This document shows, one piece after another, positions 33,795 to 41,194 of a DNA stretch of 64,000 nucleotides. The translations under genes and the position numbers were made by a program. The stretch comes from Streptomyces sp. Lineage in GTDB: Bacteria > Actinomycetota > Actinomycetes > Streptomycetales > Streptomycetaceae. The notes under the pieces were generated by a model. The model was not told the origin of the DNA, did not search any database, and saw nothing but the letters and a program-made list of their open reading frames with translations. The stretch covers positions 54,833 through 118,832 of the forward strand of contig NZ_JAEKKT010000177.1 in NCBI RefSeq assembly GCF_019510245.1, given 5' to 3'. Each line of letters opens with the position of its first letter. Within the stretch, counting starts at the first letter, position 1.

Positions 33795-34217
33795 CCACAT
33801 ATCCGAGCCGGGGTCGACGGCGGAACTTCAGGACCGGGGCCGACGGAACGACCGCCAGGGCGACATCCCCCTGGCGGCTGAGGAGACGGTGACCTGACGG
33901 GTGTCCGGACCGCGCCGCCACCGCTGTCGAGCCGCTCGCCGACGCGATCGATTGCGTCAACTGACGTAGTTCGCGGAACACGCCGTATCCCCACGGTGCC
34001 GACACCCTTGCGACCGCGTGCGGAAGTTGCCACGCTGGATGCCGGCACCGCTTGCTCCTGCTCTCACCACGGCGTTCGCGAGACCGCCGGCCCCGACCAG
34101 TCCCGGCTCGATACGTTCGTGCGCGCAGCTCTCCCTCCCGGCGCTGATGCGCGTACCCCGCGCCCGAGCACCACAGCGACCGGCCGGTCGGCCGCCGCCT
34201 CACCTGTGGAGCACACC
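33795..34217. other. 423-bp interval, no supported gene
   Basis: Lies between the ANTAR gene and a small membrane-protein gene on the same strand. It is less GC-rich between 33930 and 34010. No convincing open reading frame with a ribosome binding site, no strong hairpin and no paired ANTAR hexaloops were recognised. Confidence 0.4.
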
Positions 34218-34559
34218 ATGGACACGAGCGAGGAGGCCGCCCGCGGCCTGACCGACATCCAGGACTTCCTGTACCAGCAGGCCCATCTACGAGCGGCACG
34301 GCGGCGCGTCTCGGCCTTCGTCGCACGGGAGCCGGGGCTGACCCAGGAGCAGAAGTCGGACATCGAGCGCTGGTATCTCCAGGAACAGGCCTACGTGGCC
34401 CACATGGTGACGGAGCACATCGCCGCCAGCGTCAGCGCGGTGGAACAGCGGCACCACGCCCGGTTCGGCCGGTGGCTGCGCGGCACGCTGACCGCGATGC
34501 TCCTGGTCACCGCGGCCATGGCACTGTGCGTCACCATGGTGCTGGTCGGCGCGTCGTAG
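34218..34559 (+). CDS. small protein with one C-terminal membrane segment
   Basis: A 113-residue protein of no recognised family. The first 80 residues are helical and charged (LYQQAHLRAARRRVSAFVAR, IERWYLQEQAYVAHMVTEHI). The end is a single membrane helix (GTLTAMLLVTAAMALCVTMVLVGAS), giving a tail-anchored topology. GTGGAG lies 7 bp before the ATG. It converges with the NAD(P)-binding oxidoreductase gene. Confidence 0.7.
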   Translation: MDTSEEAARGLTDIQDFLYQQAHLRAARRRVSAFVAREPGLTQEQKSDIERWYLQEQAYVAHMVTEHIAASVSAVEQRHHARFGRWLRGTLTAMLLVTAAMALCVTMVLVGAS

Positions 34560-34606
34560 CCACTGCTTGCGACCGTCGTGGGCCCTGCTGCCGCCCGGCG
34601 CGGGCC

Positions 34607-35353
34607 CTACTTCTGCCCGGCGAGCCAGTCGGCGAACCTGACCTCGCCGAGGTGCGCGTCCGGGCCCGGCAGGAGCGTGTCCTCCTGGAGCTCGGCGCCC
34701 CAGTACGTCGCCCGCGGGTCCGTGACGATCGTGCGGGGGTCGTCCTGGGCTGCGAGCCCCATCCGGATGAACTCCTCCAGTTCGAAGCTCTCCGGGCCGC
34801 CGGCCTCCACCACGCCGTTCACCGGGGCGCCGACCGCGGCGCGGCCCACGGCCGCGGCCACGTCGTCGGAGACCATCGGCTGGATCCGGCCGGCGGGCAG
34901 CCGCACGGTGTCGCCCTCGGTGACCCCGTCGGCGAGCCCCTTCGCGAACTCGAAGAACTGGGTCGCGTGGACGATGGAATAGGGGATGCCGGACGCCTTG
35001 ATCAGCTCCTCCTGGGCCTGCTTGGCCCGGAAGTACCCGCTGCCCTGGAGCCGTTCGGTGCCCACCACGGACAGCGCGACATGGTGCCCCACGCCGGCCT
35101 CGGCCTCCGCCTTCAGGATGTTGGCCGTGGAGGCGCGGAAGAAGTCCATGACGGCCTGGTCCTCGAACGAGGGGGAGTTGGACACGTCGACCACGACCGA
35201 GGCGCCCTGAAGAGCCTCGGCCAGGCCCTCGCCGGTGAGGGTGTCGACGCCGGTGCTCGGCGCGGCGGCGACCGCCTCGTGGCCCTGCTCGTGGAGCCCC
35301 CGGACCAGCTTCGAGCCGATGAGCCCGGTGCCACCGATCACTACGACCTTCAT
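34607..35353 (-). CDS. NAD(P)-binding oxidoreductase/epimerase (NmrA-like atypical SDR), ECF41 target
   Basis: A 248-residue Rossmann protein with the dinucleotide motif VVIGGTGLIGSKLV. The later region includes VGHHVALSVVGTERLQGSGY and SGIPYSIVHATQFFEFAKG, as in atypical short-chain dehydrogenases of the NmrA type. ECF41 sigma factors are regularly encoded beside a carboxymuconolactone decarboxylase, oxidoreductase or epimerase that they activate, and this gene fills that place. A promoter that fits the ECF41 consensus lies 45-71 bp upstream of its ATG. The substrate is unknown. GAGAGGAA precedes the ATG. Confidence 0.9.
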   Translation of the reverse strand: MKVVVIGGTGLIGSKLVRGLHEQGHEAVAAAPSTGVDTLTGEGLAEALQGASVVVDVSNSPSFEDQAVMDFFRASTANILKAEAEAGVGHHVALSVVGTERLQGSGYFRAKQAQEELIKASGIPYSIVHATQFFEFAKGLADGVTEGDTVRLPAGRIQPMVSDDVAAAVGRAAVGAPVNGVVEAGGPESFELEEFIRMGLAAQDDPRTIVTDPRATYWGAELQEDTLLPGPDAHLGEVRFADWLAGQK

Positions 35354-35397
35354 GACGGAATTCCTCTCGGGATCTCTCTGGTGCTTGCATCAGAAGA

Positions 35398-35424
35398 GAC
35401 CGGACAGCCCCCTCGCGTGTGACA
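35398..35424 (-). promoter_or_regulatory. ECF41-type promoter of the oxidoreductase gene
   Basis: On the minus strand TGTCACA (35418-35424) is followed after exactly 16 bp by GGTC (35398-35401). The published ECF41 consensus, from memory, is TGTCACA-N16-CGTC, so only one base differs. The sigma factor gene lies just upstream on the same strand. Confidence 0.65.
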
Positions 35425-35456
35425 CGCGGTCGGAAAACCCCGGGGGAACGGGTGGG

Positions 35457-36353
35457 TCACCCGTCCAGCGACGCCACGTAGGGAGCCAGCTTGGCGGGGT
35501 TCATCACCCACAGGAGGCGTTCGATGCCGCGCTCCGACACGTCGGCGGTCAGCAGGGCCACCGCGGTTCCCGAGGCGGAGACCAGGACGGCCGGCCTGCC
35601 GTTGGCCTCGACCCAGCGCACCTGGGCCTGCGGCCAGAAGCGCGGGGCGAAGGCGACGAGGTACCGGGAGACGTGCGGCAGCCCGGACACCGGGATCCGC
35701 GACGCCCCGCGCACGCCGCCCCCGTCGGCGTAGCTGACGACGTCCTCGGTGAGGACCTCCTCCAGCACCGACAGGTTGCCGCTCTGCGCGGCGGCGAGGA
35801 ACACCTCGAGGAAGCGCCGGTGCTCGGCGGAGCCGACCGGCTCCCTGCGCTCCGCCGCCAGCCGCTTGCGGGCCCGGCTCACCAGCTGCCGCGCATTGGC
35901 CTCGCTGGTCTCCACCATGTCCGCGATCCGCCGGTACGTGTAGTCGAACGCCTCCCGCAGCACGTACGCGGCCCGCTCCACCGGATTCAGCTTCTCCAGC
36001 AGGAAGAGCACCGCCATGTCGAGCGCCTCCGCGCGCTCGGCGCCCAGCTGTGGATCGAGGCTCGTGTCGACCGGCTCGGGCAGCCAGGGCCCGACGTACG
36101 ACTCCCGGCGCACCCGGGCCGACTGCGTGAAGTTGATCGCCAGCCGGGTGGTCACCGTGGCCAGGAAGGCGGCCGGCTCGAGGACACCGGCACGGTCGGT
36201 GTTCTGCCACCGCACCCACGCCTCCTGGACGATGTCCTCGGCCTCCACGACGCTGCCGGTCACGCGGTAGGCGATACCGAAGAGCTGCGGACGCGCGGCG
36301 ACGAACTCCTTCGTCGCCCGGTCGAGGGAGTCGGCGTGGTCACCGGCGCGCAT
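35457..36353 (-). CDS. ECF41-group RNA polymerase sigma factor with SnoaL-like C-terminal extension
   Basis: A 298-residue extracytoplasmic-function sigma factor. Region 2 is at about 15-80 (FGIAYRVTGSVVEAEDIVQE) and region 4 at about 105-170 (LNPVERAAYVLREAFDYTYR, NARQLVSRARKRL). The C-terminal SnoaL-fold domain replaces a separate anti-sigma factor. Three hallmarks of ECF41 are present: WLPEP in the linker, DGGG (210-213) and the terminal NPAKL, a variant of NPDKL. In this group the C-terminal domain both activates and restrains the sigma factor. The ATG used has GGAGG 6 bp upstream; another in-frame start lies nine codons earlier. The probable target gene is 103 bp downstream on the same strand. 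Confidence 0.93.
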   Translation of the reverse strand: MRAGDHADSLDRATKEFVAARPQLFGIAYRVTGSVVEAEDIVQEAWVRWQNTDRAGVLEPAAFLATVTTRLAINFTQSARVRRESYVGPWLPEPVDTSLDPQLGAERAEALDMAVLFLLEKLNPVERAAYVLREAFDYTYRRIADMVETSEANARQLVSRARKRLAAERREPVGSAEHRRFLEVFLAAAQSGNLSVLEEVLTEDVVSYADGGGVRGASRIPVSGLPHVSRYLVAFAPRFWPQAQVRWVEANGRPAVLVSASGTAVALLTADVSERGIERLLWVMNPAKLAPYVASLDG

Positions 36354-36649
36354 CCATGTCCTCCAGGGTCCGACCAGCATGCTACAAGCCGGTCCGGCCC
36401 CGGCCGGTGCGCGGCAGGCCGGAGGCCGCGAGGCCCCCCGGAAGGCCCCTGCGTTATCTGAAGGACGCCGGAGAACTCTTGGAGGTCAAGCGCAGGGCAG
36501 CGGCCGGTAAAGGCGCGGGCAGGGGCCGGTGATGTCGGCCTGATGCCTGACATGTGATGGCCAGGTGGTCATGTGGTGTTCATGTGGCAGCAGTTGGGCT
36601 GGGCAAGGGTGCGGTCGTTGTCTGCTCAGCTGCTCGTCGGGAGGGCGTC

Positions 36650-38263
36650 ATGACCACACACACAGAGTCGACAGAGGACAGATCGGCGGAGGGCCCGGAG
36701 GGGCTCAGCCGCCGTCACGCGCTGGGCCTGCTGGGGACCGCGGGCGCGGGCGCGGCCGCCACCGGTCTGCTGGGAGCGGGTACGGCAAAGGCCGCCCCGC
36801 TCGCCGCTCCGGCCTTCCACCTCACCGCGGACTCCTCCGGCGCGCCCCCCGTCCAGGGCCTGCACCTGACCTTCGGGGCTGACCCGCGCACCCAGATGAC
36901 GGTGTCGTGGATCACGGATCGACCGGTGACCAAGCCCGTCGTGCGCTACGGCACCCTGGAGCACGGCTTCGGCTCGAGCAAGAAGGCCCAGACCGTCACC
37001 TACGTCGACGGCACCTCGAACCGCACCGTCTACGTCCACCACGCCCTGCTGAAGGGGCTCGCCCCGGACACGGACTACCTCTACCTCGCCACGCACGAGG
37101 GGGCGACCCCCGACAGCGGCACGTTCCGCACGGCTCCGCAGGGACGCCGCCCGATCACCTTCACCAGCTTCGGCGACCAGTCCGCCCCGCAGGTCACCTG
37201 GGCGGCAGACGGATCCGTCGGCCTGGACGCCAACTCCACGCCCGCGACGAAGGACATCGTCACCGGCGTCGAGCAGGTCGCCCCGCTGTTCCACCTCCTC
37301 AACGGCGACCTCTGCTACGCCAACCTGGACGTCGACCGGGTGCGTATCTGGAACAACTTCTTCACCAACAACACCCGTTCGGCGCGCTTCCGCCCCTGGA
37401 TGCCGGCGGCCGGCAACCACGAGATCGAGAAGGCCAACGGTCCGCTGGGCCTCGGCGCCTACCAGGCGTACTTCTCGCTGCCCTCCACCGAGACCGACGC
37501 CGAACTCGCCGGCCTGTGGTACGCGTTCACGGCCGGATCGGTGCGGGTCATCGTGCTGCAGAACGACGACAACTGCCTCCAGGACGGGGGCGACATCTAC
37601 ATCAGCGGCTACTCCGGCGGCCGTCAGCTCGCCTTCCTGGAGAAGGAACTGAAGGCGGCGCGCTCCTCGAAGGACGTCGACTGGGTGGTCGTGGCCATGC
37701 ACCAGGTCATGGTCAGCTCCTCGGACGCCAACGGCGCCGACCTCGGCCTGCGCGAGAAGTACGGTCCGCTGTTCGACCGCTACGGCGTCGACCTGGTGCT
37801 CTGCGGTCACGAGCACAACTACGAGCGGTCGCTGGCCGTCCGCGGCGTGGTGAACGGGAGCGAGACGCTGACGCCCAACCCGGTCTCCCAGGTCACCGAC
37901 GACATCGACGCCGACCTGGGCACCGTGCACATGATCCTCGGCGGCGGCGGTGTCTCGGGCACCACGAACCAGAAGTTCTTCAACGACGGCACCGGCAAGG
38001 TGATCACCGCCGTGTCCTCGACCGCCGGGTCGAACGGCAAGCGCACCTCCACCTACGTGAAGGAGCAGGCGGTCTGGGTGGGCGTCCGGGACGTCGAACA
38101 CCCCTACGGCTTCGCCGCCTTCACCGTCGACCCCGGCCGGCACCCCGGTGACACCACCCGGATGCACGTCACGTACTACAACGTGAACAAGCCGAACGGA
38201 GACCTATCGGTCTTCGAGACGTTCAGCCTGCACCGCAAGCGCTCGGACGGCCACGCCGGCTGA
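36650..38263 (+). CDS. Tat-exported purple acid phosphatase / metallophosphoesterase
   Basis: Secreted phosphomonoesterase, probably for phosphate scavenging. The 537-residue protein has a twin-arginine signal (LSRRHALGLLGTAGAGAAAT) and an N-terminal fibronectin-like domain (about 60-160; LTFGADPRTQMTVSWIT). The dinuclear-metal phosphatase domain follows (about 165-500): FTSFGDQ, LLNGDLCYANLD, AGNHE, VVAMHQ and LCGHEHNYERS. GGGAGGGCGTC precedes the ATG. Tat export fits insertion of metals in the cytoplasm. A PHO box was looked for only by eye in the upstream 296 bp and not identified. Confidence 0.92.
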   Translation: MTTHTESTEDRSAEGPEGLSRRHALGLLGTAGAGAAATGLLGAGTAKAAPLAAPAFHLTADSSGAPPVQGLHLTFGADPRTQMTVSWITDRPVTKPVVRYGTLEHGFGSSKKAQTVTYVDGTSNRTVYVHHALLKGLAPDTDYLYLATHEGATPDSGTFRTAPQGRRPITFTSFGDQSAPQVTWAADGSVGLDANSTPATKDIVTGVEQVAPLFHLLNGDLCYANLDVDRVRIWNNFFTNNTRSARFRPWMPAAGNHEIEKANGPLGLGAYQAYFSLPSTETDAELAGLWYAFTAGSVRVIVLQNDDNCLQDGGDIYISGYSGGRQLAFLEKELKAARSSKDVDWVVVAMHQVMVSSSDANGADLGLREKYGPLFDRYGVDLVLCGHEHNYERSLAVRGVVNGSETLTPNPVSQVTDDIDADLGTVHMILGGGGVSGTTNQKFFNDGTGKVITAVSSTAGSNGKRTSTYVKEQAVWVGVRDVEHPYGFAAFTVDPGRHPGDTTRMHVTYYNVNKPNGDLSVFETFSLHRKRSDGHAG

Positions 38264-38276
38264 TCGGCGACCAGCG

Positions 38277-38320
38277 GGGACGCGGTCCGGGCGGCAACCG
38301 CCCGGCCCGCTCCGCGTCCC
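38277..38320 (+). terminator. nested hairpin after the acid phosphatase gene
   Basis: Outer stem GGGACGCGG / CCGCGTCCC encloses a second perfect hairpin CCGGGCGG-CAA-CCGCCCGG, 14 bp past the stop. Confidence 0.7.
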
Positions 38321-38640
38321 GGTCCGGGCGAGGCGGAGGCTGCTCGGGCCGCCGTGGCCGAAAACCGCGAACTCCCCCCGCGCCCAAGGGAGATCGAGGC
38401 GTGGCGCCCACTGGAAATACCTGGCTGAGCGCGGATAAGCTCCCGGATGGGGGCGAGATGGTGGGGAAAGCCGGACGCCGCCGCCCGGACCGTGGCGCCG
38501 TCACATCGATCCCACGGTTCGGCAACATGTCAAGCGTGTCGCTGTTCCGCCGGTTGACTGCCGCCCGGCGTGGACGTGCGGGGCAGTGTCCGGTGGTGCC
38601 GCAGTGATGTCGAGGTCAATCACTCGTGGAAGGAAGTGCC
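38321..38640. other. 320-bp interval upstream of the FHA-monooxygenase gene
   Basis: No gene is supported. The GGAAGG ribosome binding site of the next gene is at its end. A moderately AT-rich segment around 38510-38540 may hold the promoter, but no convincing -35/-10 pair was found. Confidence 0.35.
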
Positions 38641-40548
38641 GTGGCACCGGTGCTGGTCGGACTCGAAGGTCTGCTGGCGGGGGAGCGCATCCCGGTCCTG
38701 GACACCCGCGTCACCTTTGGGCGCAACTCGGAGAACACCGTCGTCATCTCCAGCCTCAGCGTCTCCCGCTTCCACGCGGAGATCGTCTTCGACGAGGACA
38801 AGGGTTACGTCCTGCGCGACCTGGAGAGCAGCAACGGCACGCTGGTCAACGGGGAGGAGGTGGAGTCGCGGCTGCTGCAGCCCGGTGACGAGATCACCCT
38901 GGGCGACCAGGAGTTCCGCTTCGAGGTGGCGGACGCCATGGAGACGCTGATGGCGCTCTCCCTGCCCCGTTCCGTCACGCACGCCGGACAGCAGGGCGAA
39001 CAGGGGCCCGTACTCAAGGTCACCATCGCCGGCGGCGGCCCTGTCGGGCTGTCCCTGGCCCTGCTCCTCGAGCATTTCCTCGGGGCCCAGGTGAAGATCA
39101 CCGTCTACGAGGGCAGGTGGCGCAAGCAGGGCCGTACCGTCGTCTGGAAGGGACAGGACGAGGGCAACGTGCGGCGCCAGCAGGTGGTCACCGTGCAGAG
39201 CCGCCAGTACCTCGCGTGGCCCGAGGAGGTGCAGGCGCGCCTCTTCGACCCGGACCACTACACGGAGATGTGGCCCTCCGGCCCGGACTCGGTCGGCGAC
39301 CACAGCCCGCGCAACATGCGCATCGCCTACATCGAGGACCGGCTGCTGGAGCTGGCCAACGAGAAGCGCGACCGGATACGCCTCATACCCGCCCGGTTCG
39401 ACGCGGCACAGGAGCAGGAGGCGCTCGCCTCCCAGCACGTGCTCGCCATCTGCGACGGCGGCCGCTCGCGCACCCGGGACCACTTCGCCGCCCGGTTCGG
39501 CAAGGCCGACGAGTCGATCTACTCCCTCGACGGCCGCCACCTCCAGGACGTCGTCCTCGGCCTGCGCGTGAAGTCCGGCCTGCCCGACCCCATGGCGGTC
39601 CTGCTGACCGTCGCCCAGAACCGCTTCCTGCTCAACTCGCTGCGCGGCGAGGGCTTCCTCAACATGCGGCTGACCGACGCCGAGGCGGCCGAGGTGATCG
39701 GCCTGGACCCGGTCCGGCGCGTCTTCGAGGAGTGCATCGCCTCCCGGCCGTGCCTGATGGACCGCGACGAGTACGGCGACTTCCAGTGCTCGACCCACGG
39801 CACGCTGTTCCTGCCCGCCCTGGTCAAGGGCTCGGCCCTGTGGCGGCGGGTGCAGGAGGGACTGCTGCTGTACGGCGTCGAGGCCGACGACCTGTCGGCG
39901 GTCACCAGCTTCCGCCTGGACATGGTGCAACGCCCGCGGTTCTCCGCCGAGTTGCTGCCCCCCACCACGACCTCGCCGGGCACCTACGGCTTCCTGCTGG
40001 GCGACGCCGCCAACGCGATCCACTTCTGGCCGGGCCGCGGCCTCAACAGCGGCCTCGCCTCCGCCATCTCCCTGGCCCGTTCCCTCAACGGGGCGTGGAA
40101 CGGCAGGTCGTTCCGGGACGCGGACTTCCTCCGCCACGAGGCGGCGATGTCGATGCTGCAGTACCGGCACAAGAGCCGGGCCTGGAAGGCGATGGTCACC
40201 ACCGACGAGCGGGGCGTCACCTGGGCGATCAAGGACATCATCGGCCACGGCATCGACGGGATCCCCGAGGAGCCCGACCGCGAGGCCGACACCACGACGC
40301 TGCTGGAGCGCATGCAGGCCATCCGCGACCGCCTGGCGCCCCGCCTGCCCGGAATGCCGGACGACGAGGCGATCCTGGCACGCCTGCGCACCCTGCAGCC
40401 CGCCACCCTGCGCATGCTCGTCCTCAGCGGCGCCTGGGACACGCTGACGATGGGCGGCGAGGAAGTCGACATCGACATCTTCTACGGCCAGGACTCGTCC
40501 GCGGCCGCCGCGGCCGTGGAGGCACTGGAACCGGCCGTCCAGGCCTAG
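38641..40548 (+). CDS. FHA domain fused to FAD-dependent monooxygenase-like oxidoreductase
   Basis: A 635-residue fusion. The N-terminal FHA domain (about 5-100) has the phosphothreonine-binding residues in FGRNSENTVVISSLSVSRFHAEI and SSNGTLVNG. After a short linker follows a FAD-binding fold (about 120-500) with the N-terminal dinucleotide motif VTIAGGGPVGLSLALLLEH. Also present are a DGGRSRTRD segment in place of the usual DG motif and the FAD-ribityl motif GDAANAIHFWPGRGLNSGLA. The last ~130 residues are helical and unassigned. No signal or membrane segment is seen. FHA domains bind Thr-phosphorylated partners, so the enzyme could be recruited by a Ser/Thr kinase. The GTG used follows GGAAGG; another GTG five codons earlier is possible. 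Confidence 0.88.
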   Translation: MAPVLVGLEGLLAGERIPVLDTRVTFGRNSENTVVISSLSVSRFHAEIVFDEDKGYVLRDLESSNGTLVNGEEVESRLLQPGDEITLGDQEFRFEVADAMETLMALSLPRSVTHAGQQGEQGPVLKVTIAGGGPVGLSLALLLEHFLGAQVKITVYEGRWRKQGRTVVWKGQDEGNVRRQQVVTVQSRQYLAWPEEVQARLFDPDHYTEMWPSGPDSVGDHSPRNMRIAYIEDRLLELANEKRDRIRLIPARFDAAQEQEALASQHVLAICDGGRSRTRDHFAARFGKADESIYSLDGRHLQDVVLGLRVKSGLPDPMAVLLTVAQNRFLLNSLRGEGFLNMRLTDAEAAEVIGLDPVRRVFEECIASRPCLMDRDEYGDFQCSTHGTLFLPALVKGSALWRRVQEGLLLYGVEADDLSAVTSFRLDMVQRPRFSAELLPPTTTSPGTYGFLLGDAANAIHFWPGRGLNSGLASAISLARSLNGAWNGRSFRDADFLRHEAAMSMLQYRHKSRAWKAMVTTDERGVTWAIKDIIGHGIDGIPEEPDREADTTTLLERMQAIRDRLAPRLPGMPDDEAILARLRTLQPATLRMLVLSGAWDTLTMGGEEVDIDIFYGQDSSAAAAAVEALEPAVQA

Positions 40549-40567
40549 GAAGAGTGGCCTCGGGGGC

Positions 40568-41074
40568 TCAGCCGATGAGGGGCGTGCCCGGGGCGAGGAC
40601 GGCCAGGCCCTGCAGGACGGCTCTGGGGACGATGACGCGGTCCCAGTCCCGTTGCAGGGCTCGGGCGTTGGCAGGGGTCTGGTGGGCGTCGGCGGCCGCC
40701 GTGAGTTCACGGTTGACGGGCGCGCTGATGCGCAGGTGGAGCAGCACCCAGACCGCCGGCAGCAGGAAGGCCGCTCCTGCGGTCGCCGACCGGGCGGGGT
40801 GGCCGGCCGCCGCGGCGAGCACGGATGCCGCGGCGAGCACGGGTGCCGCGGCGAGCACGGATGCCGCGGCGGCGGCCAGGATGCCGAGGATTCCGGGGGC
40901 CTGCATCCGCCGGTCGGCGAAGCGGTGCACGTTGCCCATGACCGCCGTGAGGGCGGTGTCGTCGACGCGCGCGAGTGCGGATCGCTGGACCAGGGCGCAG
41001 AAGACATCGGTGCCGTAGACGACCCCCGTGCTCATGATCGCCAGGAGTGCGGCGAGCTGCGAGAGCAGTGTCAT
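40568..41074 (-). CDS. DUF1772 (anthrone oxygenase-like) membrane protein
   Basis: A 168-residue protein with four hydrophobic segments, starting MTLLSQLAALLAIMSTGVVYG. It has the DUF1772 sequences VHRFADRRMQAPGILGILAA and NRELTAAADAHQTPANARAL. Some members of this family are anthrone oxidases; most are of unknown function. GGAGG lies 8 bp before the ATG. Helix 2 is encoded by a tandem 18-bp repeat. It converges with the FHA-monooxygenase gene 20 bp away. A link to that oxidase is possible but not shown. Beyond its start codon the sequence passes directly into fragments of other genes. Confidence 0.82.
   Translation of the reverse strand: MTLLSQLAALLAIMSTGVVYGTDVFCALVQRSALARVDDTALTAVMGNVHRFADRRMQAPGILGILAAAAASVLAAAPVLAAASVLAAAAGHPARSATAGAAFLLPAVWVLLHLRISAPVNRELTAAADAHQTPANARALQRDWDRVIVPRAVLQGLAVLAPGTPLIG
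40809..40862. repeat. three tandem copies of an 18-bp unit inside the DUF1772 gene
   Basis: Unit GCCGCGGCGAGCACGGAT, with a single difference (GGGT) in the second copy. On the minus strand it encodes the repeated ASVLAA / APVLAA hexapeptide of a membrane helix. The length is a multiple of three, so the frame is kept. It is a likely site of copy-number variation. Confidence 0.85.
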
Positions 41075-41127
41075 GCCTGGGCCTCCAGGCGGCCGCGCGG
41101 CGGCAGGACACCGATCTGCCGGAACAT

Positions 41128-41190
41128 CTGCCGAGGTCGAAGAGGCTGCACGTCGAGGTCGCCGAGCGGGTCCCGCTGGCCGAACTGCAG
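41128..41190 (+). pseudogene. fragment of a zinc-type / quinone oxidoreductase C-terminus
   Basis: About 20 codons read AEVEE and then, after a frame change, RLHVEVAERVPLAELQA. This resembles the end of MDR-family alcohol dehydrogenases and quinone oxidoreductases (substrate-domain strand followed by VPLAEL). The rest of such a gene is absent on both sides. It is wedged between the start of the DUF1772 gene and a truncated ATPase gene, so two junctions lie within about 120 bp. Confidence 0.45.
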
Positions 41191-41194
41191 GCGC

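Noticed and set aside
38620..41007. Long minus-strand frame opposite the FHA-monooxygenase
   Set aside because: No recognisable domain except where it coincides with the real DUF1772 region in another frame; the plus strand is clearly coding.
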